Below are positions 54,982 to 64,000 of a DNA stretch of 64,000 bases, piece after piece. A program made the position numbers and the translations under genes. The notes below the pieces were generated by a model. That model was not told the DNA's origin, made no database searches, and worked only from the letters and a program-made list of their open reading frames with translations. The first letter of the stretch is position 1. Every line of letters starts with the position of its first letter. Source of the stretch: Echria macrotheca (lineage: Eukaryota; Ascomycota; Sordariomycetes; Sordariales; Schizotheciaceae); NCBI GenBank assembly GCA_030411725.1, contig MU839830.1:248001-312000 (forward strand), written 5' to 3'.

Positions 54982-57675
54982 TGCCCGTACAGGTGTTGGG
55001 GAGGGTATGGTGTTTGCGGGCTTGATTAGCATCGGGTATGAATTTGAAATCACTGGCGTGGTTGCCTTTTTGGGTGTTTCTCCGGGAGACCGGCCTGACA
55101 GTCTGTCTGTAGACTTTGTGCTGTCAAAACCACGGCAACTAATATCAAATTCGGCATGATATTCCAGTTTCTCTGATTCCTGTGTGAAAGTTGCCATGTT
55201 TGTTTATCTTCATTCTTGGATACATACCTGCCTAGACAACGGGTGCGAGTGATGCTCGAGGTCTTACAAATACTGACTACATCTAGACCAGCCAAACAAG
55301 GGCGGTAGAATCACCAACACCCATGCATGGACTTTGTGTAGAGCTTTGGTATATGACTGAAGCCCAACGCTATGGTTAGAATCCCATGATCACGATACCC
55401 CTTTCCGACAATATCTCTCCGGTGGGGTTTTAGACGGCATAAGTACCTTTTAGACATTTGAACACAGCAGCCCCTGAACCGTGTCTTTTTCTAGGTACCT
55501 TACCTTACCTTGCCTGTATCGAGTCGAGAGTGGTAGAAACTCCACGGTTAACGTACACCACGTTTCCTTTCTTAACAGGTAGGTTCACAAAGGCTTGGAA
55601 GAATATACCCTCTTCCGGTGTCAAAATTGCAGTCACATCACGAGGTAATCACATATTCATCACGGTTACTTCTTAATTCTTTACGCCCCTCTTCCGAGGT
55701 CAAAATTGCAGTGATTCAAGGTATCACTTATCTGGTGCTTCTATACCTACCCAAAATGCACCAATCCCCGATCGATTCCAACCTTCCTATTCCTTCGTGC
55801 TCGCGTTCGATACTTTGGGTGTCGGGACATGTTAAACATTCACTAGACTAGGTAGGTAGCGCACCAGCAAGTGTCCAATTGGGTCTGGTAACGACCAGCC
55901 TACCTAGGCAGTCAGCACGAATCCCTGGTATTGTGTTTCCTCTGCCTACTGTTGCCTCTGCTTCTTCTCTATTCGTCTTTGTGTCATGCGTATCATGGTA
56001 TTCATGAATGCGGTATATAAGAAGGTGAAGACCAGATCCATCGTGCTACGCAGGATGCAGATACATTTCTGGGTTGCGTTTTCCCACATGGCCAGATAGA
56101 ACACATGGAGTCTTCTTCTCAGCATCAGCGTCTGATACCTAGGGGACGCGCCCCCTTATTGCCTCCTCATCATCCCCTCAACTACCTTGTCTAGTTAAAA
56201 GCTGAATACCTACAAAGCAAATCTTCCCCCAAAAGAGTACAGCACACACACTAGAAACCGCAAGGATGCGCTGTCTTTTCATCCATTCATAAAGTTTTTA
56301 GCCCGCCGTTTGTTATACGAAGGGGTATATTGGTCTTGATTTTGTCCTGGACACGGCCGAACAAGGACTTGGTGCCTTATTCAGACTCGACAACGTATAT
56401 AGAATTCGCTTGAGTAACTACCTGGTATCGCCGTTGGTCTCATCAGTCTTCCCAGGCTCCTCCTGGACGCTTTTATCGTCGTATATGATCTTGTCACAAA
56501 CAACACCATTTCTGAATGTATCAGGCAAAGAGAGACCAAGAAGTACCTAGGTAAGGTACTAGCTGGGTGATGAATTGGACGGCAGCTAGGAAATTGTTCA
56601 GACGAGATCACCAACCCCTTCCCATCAAGCACCACCCGGGGCAACCGGGTTCTCACCGGTCCCAAAACGAACGGACCGCGCTTCATCCCTCTCAAACACT
56701 ACCAGATGCGGTTGTGGAAGAACCATCACTAGGAAAGCCAGGCAATTCGGGTGGCTGGCAAGGCTGGTATGGAAAGCTGGGCGGGAATGAACCTCACGGA
56801 CTCTCTGAATCGGCGTGGACTGCCCCAAGGTGGGAAAATGGACACGGCATGACACGGCACATCGAACTGTGGGGCCTGGCTGCTGGTTGCAGCCAATCCG
56901 CTAGGCGGCGGGAGCAACTCGCCCTCATGGGCGAGGCTGATATCACTGCAATTTTGACATTCACAGAGGGTATACATCCATTCCGAAAAGTAGTTTTCTG
57001 GGCTTATTATCGAAAACTAGAGTTTGGATTTTTTTTAATTTTCTAAGTTTTATTTTTTAGGCGTTGAACGCCTGTAAGAAGAGGCCGGTTGGCGGCTGTA
57101 CTGCGCTGTATCTCAGTGGAGTTACTGCTTTTTTAGCGGTTTGGTTGGGGCGGGGGAGGGCACCCGGGTTCCCTGACGTGGCTTGGAACATGATGTAGCT
57201 TGTACGTGCGTGGATCTGATTGGCGCAAGTTTTCGTGGCTGGCAAGGCTGCCTTAACTTAGGTAGTGTACACAGTTCCGGCTCCTTTGCAAACCTGGCAA
57301 AGGTTTTAGACCACGCTTCTGAATTTTCAGCCGGAACATTTGGATGAAATATGTTTCGAAGTTTAGCGCTACGTTTGTGCTTACTATCTCTGTCAAAAAG
57401 GGGCTTCACCCGGACACTAGCAGAAGAGACGCCTACTGGGAACATGGGAAGGTCGTCCTCGAACCACATGGTTCCAAAAAGGAGGAAGAAAATAACATCT
57501 ATGCTCAGTTGGCAATAGGATTGGGTTGCGAGTTTATTTGTGGGCGGGAATTACTAGACACTTGACTCATCCCCCGAGTGACGATACTCTTAGCACCTCT
57601 TCCATGTCCACATCACCAGCCACGCCCATATCCATATATACATCTATACACATCTATACACATCCATAGTCAAGT
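54982..57675. other. Long intergenic stretch, convergent 3' flanks
   Basis: 2.7 kb between the ends of the F-box gene and the MidA-like gene, AT-richer than the genes. It contains an imperfect direct repeat (listed separately) and many CCTAGGTA/TACC words (55493-55510, 55848, 55900, 56545). No gene was seen; short frames such as 56567-57046 show no recognisable protein. Confidence 0.5.
55608..55712 (+). repeat. Imperfect direct repeat pair
   Basis: A 26-bp word beginning CCCTCTTCCGGTGTCAAAAT at 55608-55633 recurs with two or three changes at 55687-55712, about 79 bp downstream. Confidence 0.75.
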
Positions 57676-59252
57676 TTATACAGTACACAACACGCTAGCA
57701 TTCCGATACCAACTCAGCAAAGGATTCTCCCCGCTCCTCGTCTCGGTGAGATCAACATCGGCCCAGCGCGTCATAAACTCCTCGTGCGACATGACCCGCG
57801 TCAGCTTGCCCGTGATAGCCTGATAGATGGCTTCCGAGATACCAAAGTCGGTGGGGAACATGATGTCGAAATAACCCTGGTGGACCTTTTCTACTGTCAG
57901 CTCATATTTATGGTATTGGGAGGAAGGGGACATACCAGAGGCGTAGTAACAGGAACCGGCCGCCGCTCAAATCTCGTCTGCACAATCGGCGCATTCAGTC
58001 CCTTGATCGCATCCGGCAGCGAGTGGAAATCCGATGTGAGTAGTCGATGGGCGGGGAAATATTTTCCCAGCACGTCAAAGAACTGCATCAGCCGCGTCGG
58101 GATGTACTCGGGCGCGCTGAGGTTCGGCGCAAACGGCCTGTTGAGCGCGAGCCATCTTCCCACCTTGGTAGATGGATACGGAACTCGGTAGCGGCCATCG
58201 GTAGCAGCCTCGCGGACGCGGAAGAAGCGGGACGCCACGGGGTCGAGCTGCGGCGTATAGAATTCGAAAAAGTCGCCGGCATCGTCGATTAGGACCACAC
58301 CCTGCATGGGCGTTTCGGTTGACAAATCGTAGCGGACGACGTCGTGGGCGAAGTTGTCGAACACTTCGAAGGCCAAGAAGAAGCACGGTGATGGCACCGG
58401 CGACGTCCAATCGAAGATGGACTGGTTGATGATCTCGACGCGGTCGGCGTGCCCCCTGCCCGCGGCCGATTTCATTAATTGAGAGGACTGGAGGGTGGCG
58501 AGCTGGCTGCTGATCTCGATGATCTTGTAGCGCGTGCGCGCGTACACGGCCGGGTCGACATCGCGGATGTAGTCGAGGATGTTGGTCATGAGCGTTCCTC
58601 GTCCGGCGCCCATCTCGTAGATAATCAGATCGTGGTACGGATACGTCGTGAGTTTATAATTCGCGACTAGATACCGCGCAACCGCCTCCCCATAATATGG
58701 CCGGAACAGTTCTGTTGGAGTATACCACAGCTGGCGCGTATCCGACTTTTGTCCCTCGGCGGCGTCAAGCCGGTCTTCGAACTCGACGTAGCGGCGCGAC
58801 AGCACATTCTGAAACTCGGCTTCATCTCGTAAAGAGCCAAAATCGAACGGCTCGCCCGGAGAGAAAATGACGACCTGCTGCGAGAAGTAGCCGTACTGTG
58901 GGTTGTACAGGCTGTCCTCGATGAAGTCACGCATGAGCATCTTGACACGCCGCGGGCGCTCGCGCCGGCCGCGCAGGTCTTTTGCCGTCACGGTGGGATA
59001 CCGACGAAACTCGTCCGAGCGGTCCTCGGGGAGCAGCGTCGTGCGCTGCTGCCAATTGGACTCGTTGCGGCGGCCGGGGACGGCATCGCTTCCTGCGGAA
59101 CTGGACCGGGTCGAGTAGCAGGAAGCTCGTTGGCGGTGACGGCGGACCGAGTGGATCGTTGTTGTTAGTCGAGACGGTTTATGTCGTGACGGGCACAGCG
59201 GGTGTCGGCCGAATAGCTGGCGGAAGAGCTGTGTGACTACCGGCGAGTCCAT
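57676..59252 (-). CDS. NDUFAF7/MidA-type mitochondrial SAM-dependent methyltransferase
   Basis: Exon 1 is 57936-59252 and exon 2 is 57676-57885, with a 50-nt intron, giving 508 residues. The N-terminus is a presequence (Arg/Ser/Thr-rich, RQLFGRHPLC then SVRRHRQRASCYSTRSS). The family signature MLMRDFIEDSLYNPQYGYFS lies at 105-124, ELFRPYYGEAVARYLVANY at 181-199, and the SAM-binding IYEMGAGRGTLM at 211-222 with KIIEISSQLATLQ as motif II. This is the PF02636 (DUF185/MidA) fold; the human relative NDUFAF7 methylates an arginine of the complex I subunit NDUFS2. The fungal protein is a longer paralogue, so that substrate is inferred. The intron appears to end in AAG: upstream AGs give a stop or a frameshift, losing the ITGKLTRVMSHEEFMTRW tail that fits the family. 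The gene is divergent from the Mcy1-like gene. Confidence 0.88.
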
Positions 59253-59642
59253 CTTTGGGGCGGCCGGGAGTGATGCCCGGTGTTTTTTTTTCTTTTGGAA
59301 TTGAGCTGAGGTTGAAAGCGCTGGAGCTGTTTTTACCTGGTCCGAGCTTGTATGCGGGCGGGCGGCGAGGCGGCATGGCGTTGCAGGGGTTCGGACACAG
59401 GGGTTTAGCTAAGACTTGGTGATGACATCAACCCAACTTTGACATGCAGGTGGAACTACCGCTACTGTAGCTCTCTTCCTGATAGAAGGTAGAGCATAAG
59501 ACGGAGTCGGGCAGGCGCCAACTTTTTTTTCTCGCTATAGACTTGCCTTACAGCATTCGATTCGGTTGAAGAACAGCGAGAATTGGCTTCAATTGGGATC
59601 ACGCGACATGAAAACGACGTGCAACAAAAGTGATAGAGGACC
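59253..59642. promoter_or_regulatory. Divergent promoter region (MidA-like / Mcy1-like)
   Basis: 390 bp separate the two ATGs, so both mitochondrial genes probably share a bidirectional promoter. Beyond T- and A-rich runs (59282-59294, 59522-59532) I see no defined element. A minus-strand ATG at 59376 in another frame could be an upstream exon of the methyltransferase. Confidence 0.5.
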
Positions 59643-61016
59643 ATGTCACTGAGCGACCATCCACGGGCGTACGGCACCGCCGCCCTGGCCGTAGCCTTCA
59701 TCGCCGGCATCTTCGTCACCCTCGGCTTCAAAGACCTGTACCCAGAACTAGAAGAAGAGTACCAGCGCCGCAGACGTCGAAAAACCCGCCGGTCTTCAGC
59801 CGGCGAGTCCCGACGCAGCAGTTTATTCTTTGGCGGACCCGTCCAGCTCGAGGACCATGAATCCTCAACCGACCTCTCCCTCCCCCCGTCCGGTTTCCAC
59901 GATGGTATAGTCGACGGCATCGAGGGCTGCATCGGCCACACGCCGCTGGTCCGCATCCGCAGCCTCTCGGCCGCAACAGGCCGCACCATCCTCGCCAAGG
60001 CCGAGTTCCTCAACGGCGCCGGCGGCAGCCCCAAGGACCGCGTGGCGCTGCACATGATCGAGGTTGCTGAATCCGCCGGCTTGCTACAGCCCGGCCGAGG
60101 CGACACCATCTACGAGGGCACCGTCGGCAGCACGGGCATCTCGCTGGCAACGCTGGCCCGCGCCCGCGGCTACCGCGCCCACATCTGCATGCCCAACGAC
60201 ATGGCCATTGAGAAATCCACGCTGCTGCACCACCTCGGCGCGACGGTCGAGCGCGTTGACCCGGCCCCCATCACATCCCCGGACCACTTTGTCAACCTCG
60301 CCCGCCGCCGCGCCGCCGAACATACCGCCTCGGCTTCCACCGAGAGCCGCGGCTTCTTCGCGGACCAGTTTGAGTCTCCTGCCAACTACGAAGCACATCT
60401 GCAAACCACCGGCCCCGAGATCCTGCAGCAGACGGCGGGGAAAATCGACGCCTTCGTCGCCGGTGCCGGAACGGGGGGCACCATCTCCGGCGTGGCCAAG
60501 TATCTCAAGGAAGAAGCAAAGCTGAAAAACGTGCGGATAGTGCTCGCAGACCCCCAGGGCAGCGGGCTGTACAACAAGGTCCGCCACGGGGTCATGTATT
60601 CGTCCACAGAGCGGGAAGGGACCCGGCGTCGCGCCCAGGTCGACACCATAGTCGAGGGTATCGGTATCAACCGGTTGACGGCCAACTTCGAGGCCGGGCG
60701 CGAGTTGGTAGACGACGCGGTGCGCGTGTCGGACGAGCAGGCGTGTCGCATGGCGCGGTGGCTCGTCGAGCACGATGGCATCTTTGCCGGGAGCAGCACG
60801 GCGGTGAACTTTGTCGCGGCCGTGTCTACGGCGCTCAAGATGCCGCCGGGGAGTGTGGTGGTTACGGTGCTGTGTGACTCGGGGACGAGACATCTGAGCA
60901 AGTTCTGGAAGAGGATTGGGGAGATGGGGCTGGAGGAGGGGAATGATAGTGAGGAGGGGGGGCAGAGGGGGGAGGGCGAGGAGGATTTGGTTCGGGCTAT
61001 TGGGCTGTCTAGATGA
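59643..61016 (+). CDS. MCY1: Cysteine synthase-like PLP enzyme with membrane anchor (Mcy1 type)
   Basis: This is a single exon of 457 residues. An N-terminal membrane helix (YGTAALAVAFIAGIFVTLGF, about 10-29) is followed by a strongly basic stretch (QRRRRRKTRR), as in outer-mitochondrial-membrane Mcy1/YGR012W. The PLP domain (fold type II) starts at about 92: EGCIGHTPLVRIRSLS, NGAGGSPKDRVAL with the PLP lysine K131, EGTVGSTGISLATLARARGY, and the phosphate-binding AGAGTGGTISGVAKYL. The usual cysteine-synthase sequence EPTSGNTGI is EGTVGSTGI here, typical of this divergent subfamily, so O-acetylserine sulfhydrylase activity should not be assumed. IVEGIGINRLTANF and GIFAGSSTAVNFVAA close the active site. 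The C-terminal tail is Glu/Gly-rich and low-complexity. Confidence 0.93.
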   Translation: MSLSDHPRAYGTAALAVAFIAGIFVTLGFKDLYPELEEEYQRRRRRKTRRSSAGESRRSSLFFGGPVQLEDHESSTDLSLPPSGFHDGIVDGIEGCIGHTPLVRIRSLSAATGRTILAKAEFLNGAGGSPKDRVALHMIEVAESAGLLQPGRGDTIYEGTVGSTGISLATLARARGYRAHICMPNDMAIEKSTLLHHLGATVERVDPAPITSPDHFVNLARRRAAEHTASASTESRGFFADQFESPANYEAHLQTTGPEILQQTAGKIDAFVAGAGTGGTISGVAKYLKEEAKLKNVRIVLADPQGSGLYNKVRHGVMYSSTEREGTRRRAQVDTIVEGIGINRLTANFEAGRELVDDAVRVSDEQACRMARWLVEHDGIFAGSSTAVNFVAAVSTALKMPPGSVVVTVLCDSGTRHLSKFWKRIGEMGLEEGNDSEEGGQRGEGEEDLVRAIGLSR

Positions 61017-61890
61017 TGGGGAGAGGTGATGAATCGATGACTTTGATGATCTCATGGCTGTGGCGTGATGGTGTGTACTGGTGACATCGTGCTGCTGCGT
61101 ATCTATCCCTCCTGAAACCCGTGGACTTTCAGTATCACGGTAGGTATCCATCCCTTGGCCGTGAATAAGAGAGCCCATAGACACGAGAAAAGGAATCTGG
61201 TCATCTTTGAAGCGAGGAAAAAAGACATTCGCCCAAATCAACCTGGCTTTGGTTTTTCACCGGAAGCGCGTCATTTCAAACACATTTATCCCCACAGATC
61301 TTGTACTTGTAGTCGCGCCTTTCGTTGGACAGTGCCTCTCTCCCCACGGCTAGAATAAAGGGATGGAGTCACTCCGGACAGACATCCTAGATCACAAAAA
61401 CACACGACATAGATTCACCGCGGGCGTTATAAAAGTAAAGGGTATCTCTATTAAATATCCCTTTCATGAAAAACACCGCTGCTCAGAATCCATGGTAAAG
61501 GACACCGTGCAGGCCTTGCGGTGTCATTCACCTGCGGACCTCGTTTCCTTTCGTTACTGTTCCCATTGGGTTCCCTCACAAAATCGTTCCTATCCCGTTC
61601 TGTCCATGGACATTCCACTCCAGATTTTCCACGCTGGTGGTATCTGAGATGGAAAAGCCCTTCCGACAGCAAGTCGAAACTGAAAGACTCTCTTCTATGC
61701 CGTGGGTACCCCGTGCGGGCTCAAAAATCATACCCGGAATGCTGTATGCAGAGCATATAAACGAAACCGAACAGAGACTCCCCCCCAAAAAAACACATCC
61801 CCCGTAGCGCCGTCCTGTCCATTCCCATCCAGATTTACAGTCCCCGCCTACCAAAACGAGATGGCGTCTAGGAAATTTACGAAATATTGT
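61017..61890. other. Intergenic, convergent 3' flanks
   Basis: This lies between the Mcy1-like gene and the TFIIS gene. I see nothing except a C/A-run near 61780-61800; the open frames here are short and overlap each other. Confidence 0.6.
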
Positions 61891-62929
61891 TCACGAGAAC
61901 TATCATGAAAGTCAGCGACTTGAGCGAGAAGACAGGGAGGAAAGCTTACCTTCCAGCGGTTACCGCAGACAACGCACTCGCAGAACGTCGTCATCGGCTC
62001 ATCGGCAGACCTCGTTTGGGCCTGACTATACGACACTTTCTTTTCTCCACACTTGCCGCACTTGAGCTGGCTGCTGATAGACCTCTCAACCATGGGCACC
62101 TGTGCCTTCTTCATGTTGTCCTTCGCGTACGCATCGTCGAGCGCACGCTGCTCCTCCGAAGCCAGCTCCTTGCTCGTCATAACCACCAACTGGTCGACCC
62201 GGACGTCACCGTCGAGCACGCGTCGACGCAACTTGGCGTTGTCCTTGCGCTTCAGGGCGGTAAACAGCGCGCGAAGCTTCAAGCGGTAGTCTGCGGTCTC
62301 TCCTTTGTAGGCCTTGAAGCAAGCGGCCTCGACCTCCATCGCTCTCTCCAAGACAGCCTCGATCGAGTCGGTGACGCTGAAGGCGAGGGCGTTGTACAGC
62401 AGACCAATACTATTGTTTCGCGTATCACTGCCGGTCCGGTTGAGCTCGATCTTGTCGGTTCGGAAGTGGCGCTTCTCGATGTCGCCCTCGTACGGCTTGC
62501 TGAAGGATGTCGATGCGGGTGCCGGCGAGGCCACAGCGCGAGGCGCCGGCGAAGACGCCGAGGGTGTTCTTCCTCGGTTCGAGTCTTTGGCAGCGTCGAC
62601 GTTCTTCTTCCAGTTGATCACAATCTGGCCGGCGAGCTGGGCGATTTCGCGATTCGGGTTGCTTCGCAGTTTGCCAACCACTACGCCAGCCCTCGTCGAC
62701 TAGCAGAGGCGAATCCATTCCGTTAATAAAGCCCCGGACATGCATGTGACGCCATGTGCGCCTTTTCATGTGTTCAGGACGAGATGGAAAGACTCACACG
62801 CAGCTGGCTCTCAGTGGGTGCGGCGCCCTTCATAAAGCCGCCCAGGATCCTCAGCGCCTCGGCGGTCGAGTCGTTTTGCATGGCCTTGGTCAGCGCTCTC
62901 ACGCGCAGAGTGAGGTCGCGATCGTCCAT
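61891..62929 (-). CDS. DST1: Transcription elongation factor TFIIS
   Basis: Exons 62798-62929, 61950-62699 and 61891-61899 give 296 residues. The first intron (98 nt) joins PTESQLR to STRAGVVVGKLRSNPN, the N-terminal TFIIS/LW-like domain. The second (50 nt) leaves a last coding exon of only nine bases, encoding Phe-Ser-stop, which restores the family ending CGNRWKFS. The central domain (about 120-240) contains RNNSIGLLYNALAF and DQLVVMTSKELASEEQRA. The C-terminal zinc ribbon has C258, C261, C286 and C289, with the essential acidic hairpin RSADEPMTTF (D277, E278). TFIIS binds stalled RNA polymerase II in the nucleus and stimulates transcript cleavage so that elongation can resume. Confidence 0.96.
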
Positions 62930-63362
62930 TGCGATGGGATGTGGCAGAACCGATCTTTTGTTTGTAAGGGGTAAATCGGGTCTATTGGTGCGAAGATGTT
63001 ATGGCCGAGCCACTGCAAGTTTCGCCGAAGAAGCAAAGCGAAAGCACAGCGAGTGGTTGTGTGAGAGACGTGTTGGTGGGGTTGGAGTTCTGCGCTGAAC
63101 GACGTCAAATGCTGCAAGCGAAGCTCGCTGTTTGCAGCGCTTTCCTCGGCACGCCAAGAAAGTGGCACGTGCATCTATCTGTATTTGACGAGACAACTTT
63201 AAGTCTTTAACAATTCATTAGCTATTCAACGTTACTCAATTCATCAACTCGCAGGCGATTTGCACAACATCCGCCGCCATTGCAGCCAAGCTCCTGTGTA
63301 CACGACAACACTTAAATGATACCCTCTCCTGATCGCTGCCCCATGCCCAGCTCTTAAAATCT
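62930..63362. other. Intergenic region
   Basis: This is the TFIIS promoter and the 3' flank of the MFS gene. No clear element or gene was seen. Confidence 0.55.
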
Positions 63363-64000
63363 CTACACCTTCCTTACAGATTTAAATTCAATCAGACATG
63401 ACAAGATGGCGGCCATGGCGCCGAGCGGGATGCCTACCATGAACACCTTTTGCAGCGCTCCGTTGTAGACTTGGAGCAGAATCGGTAACTGGTCCACCGG
63501 TACCAGCTCGCGGAACGATGCCGCTCCCATATCGATCAAGCTCTTGATGTCAACTCCCGGCAGTTTGTTGGCCACTGACGCTCGCAACAACTGATTCTGG
63601 AAGACGCCGTTCCCGACGGTCAAAAAGATGGCTCCTCCCAGCGACTGCGCCGCAACCACAGCCGCTGTGCCAACGGCCATGTCTTCTGGGTCAAGGACCG
63701 TCTGCACTGCGGTGAAGCCCTGCTGGATGGACATCCCAAACCCAGCACTGGCGAGGACCTCGTAACCGATCCATTGCGCCGTTGTGGTTTCCACATCAAG
63801 AAGTGTCAGTATCCCCAGACCAACTGTCCCGATGGCACTCCCGATGACGGCCGGGGGCGTCACGTAACCGACACTGGCCACGAAAATGCCTGCCAGCAGC
63901 GAGAAAAAGGCGTTGACTACAAAATAGGGTATCATGTTGATACCCGAGCCGATGGCACTGTCGCCGTGGATCGCCTGGAACCAGACGGGAAGGAAAAACG
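63363..64000 (-). CDS. MFS drug-efflux-type transporter, C-terminal part (5' end outside window)
   Basis: The frame is open from the window edge to the stop at 63363 (last 211 residues visible). It starts in the conserved stretch FFLPVWFQAIHGDSAIGSGI followed by NMIPYFV, characteristic of the 14-span DHA2 family of H+-coupled efflux carriers. It continues with hydrophobic segments such as FFSLLAGIFVASVGYVTPPA and VIGSAIGTVGLGILTLLDVE, the motif-rich QWIGYEVLASAGFGMSIQQG, and AVGTAAVVAAQSLGGAIFLT. A last membrane helix (VFMVGIPLGAMAAILSCLIE) is followed by a very short tail (FKSVRKV). Substrates of such carriers range from azole drugs to secondary metabolites. No biosynthetic gene is visible next to it inside the window. 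Whether it sits at the edge of a metabolite cluster depends on sequence beyond 64 kb. Confidence 0.92.
   Translation of the reverse strand, partial: FFLPVWFQAIHGDSAIGSGINMIPYFVVNAFFSLLAGIFVASVGYVTPPAVIGSAIGTVGLGILTLLDVETTTAQWIGYEVLASAGFGMSIQQGFTAVQTVLDPEDMAVGTAAVVAAQSLGGAIFLTVGNGVFQNQLLRASVANKLPGVDIKSLIDMGAASFRELVPVDQLPILLQVYNGALQKVFMVGIPLGAMAAILSCLIEFKSVRKV

Noticed and set aside
53977..55197. 406-codon antisense frame opposite the F-box gene
   Set aside because: It is rich in Pro/Arg in a pattern typical of reverse-complemented GC-rich coding sequence. The F-box gene is well supported.
60084..61241. 385-codon antisense frame opposite the Mcy1-like gene
   Set aside because: It is a shadow frame; the plus strand encodes a clear PLP enzyme.
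63363..64000. Secondary-metabolite cluster at the right edge
   Set aside because: Only a transporter fragment is present. TFIIS, the next gene inward, is housekeeping, so a cluster cannot be claimed from this window.

Overview
The window is a piece of a filamentous ascomycete nuclear genome, most likely a Sordariomycete and perhaps Sordariales. The evidence is short introns (about 50-100 nt) with GT...AG ends and CTAAC/CTGAC-type branch sites, GC-rich coding sequence, ascomycete-specific families (DUF3176, a CDF zinc transporter with a His-rich loop, a trifunctional histidine gene) and a his-3 then lysophospholipase order that I recall from Neurospora crassa. No prokaryotic feature, CRISPR array, rRNA or convincing tRNA was seen. 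Exon coordinates were worked out by hand from reading frame, splice signals and family conservation. All start codons given are ATG.

Left part (1-24 kb): the 3' end of the beta subunit of mitochondrial processing peptidase; a tiny J-domain-less DnaJ-type zinc-finger protein; a DsbA-like thioredoxin-fold protein; the mitoribosomal protein mS38/Cox24; an epimerase-like SDR with a 14-nt exon; a six-span FAR-17a/Rolling-stone-like membrane protein; a large disordered protein; a 74-residue orphan; a D-amino-acid oxidase; the Cmc1 twin CX9C protein; and a membrane + fibronectin III + coiled-coil protein of 1178 residues.

Middle (26-40 kb): the phosphatidate phosphatase Pah1/lipin and TAF9 converge. 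TAF9 and the trifunctional histidine gene his-3 (HIS4) diverge from one promoter region. A secreted, apparently GPI-anchored lysophospholipase follows. Next is a caspase-fold protein that keeps the histidine but has lost the cysteine of the catalytic dyad. Right part (40-64 kb): an unusually long (5.9 kb) gene-free stretch with many simple repeats, then a DUF3176 membrane protein, a CDF zinc transporter, an F-box protein of the FBXO9/Hrt3/Pof7 type, a NDUFAF7/MidA-type methyltransferase divergent from an Mcy1-type outer-membrane cysteine synthase homologue, elongation factor TFIIS, and the C-terminal part of an MFS drug-efflux-type transporter cut by the window edge.

There is no operon-like logic, as expected in a fungus, but mitochondrial proteins are frequent (MPP-beta, mS38, Cmc1, MidA-like, Mcy1-like, probably the small zinc-finger protein). 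The observations most worth following are the pseudo-caspase with its Cys/His module, the stand-alone DnaJ zinc finger, two introns that appear to use AAG 3' splice sites (in CMC1 with a competing CAG that would destroy a CX9C motif), and the conserved his-3/lysophospholipase neighbourhood.
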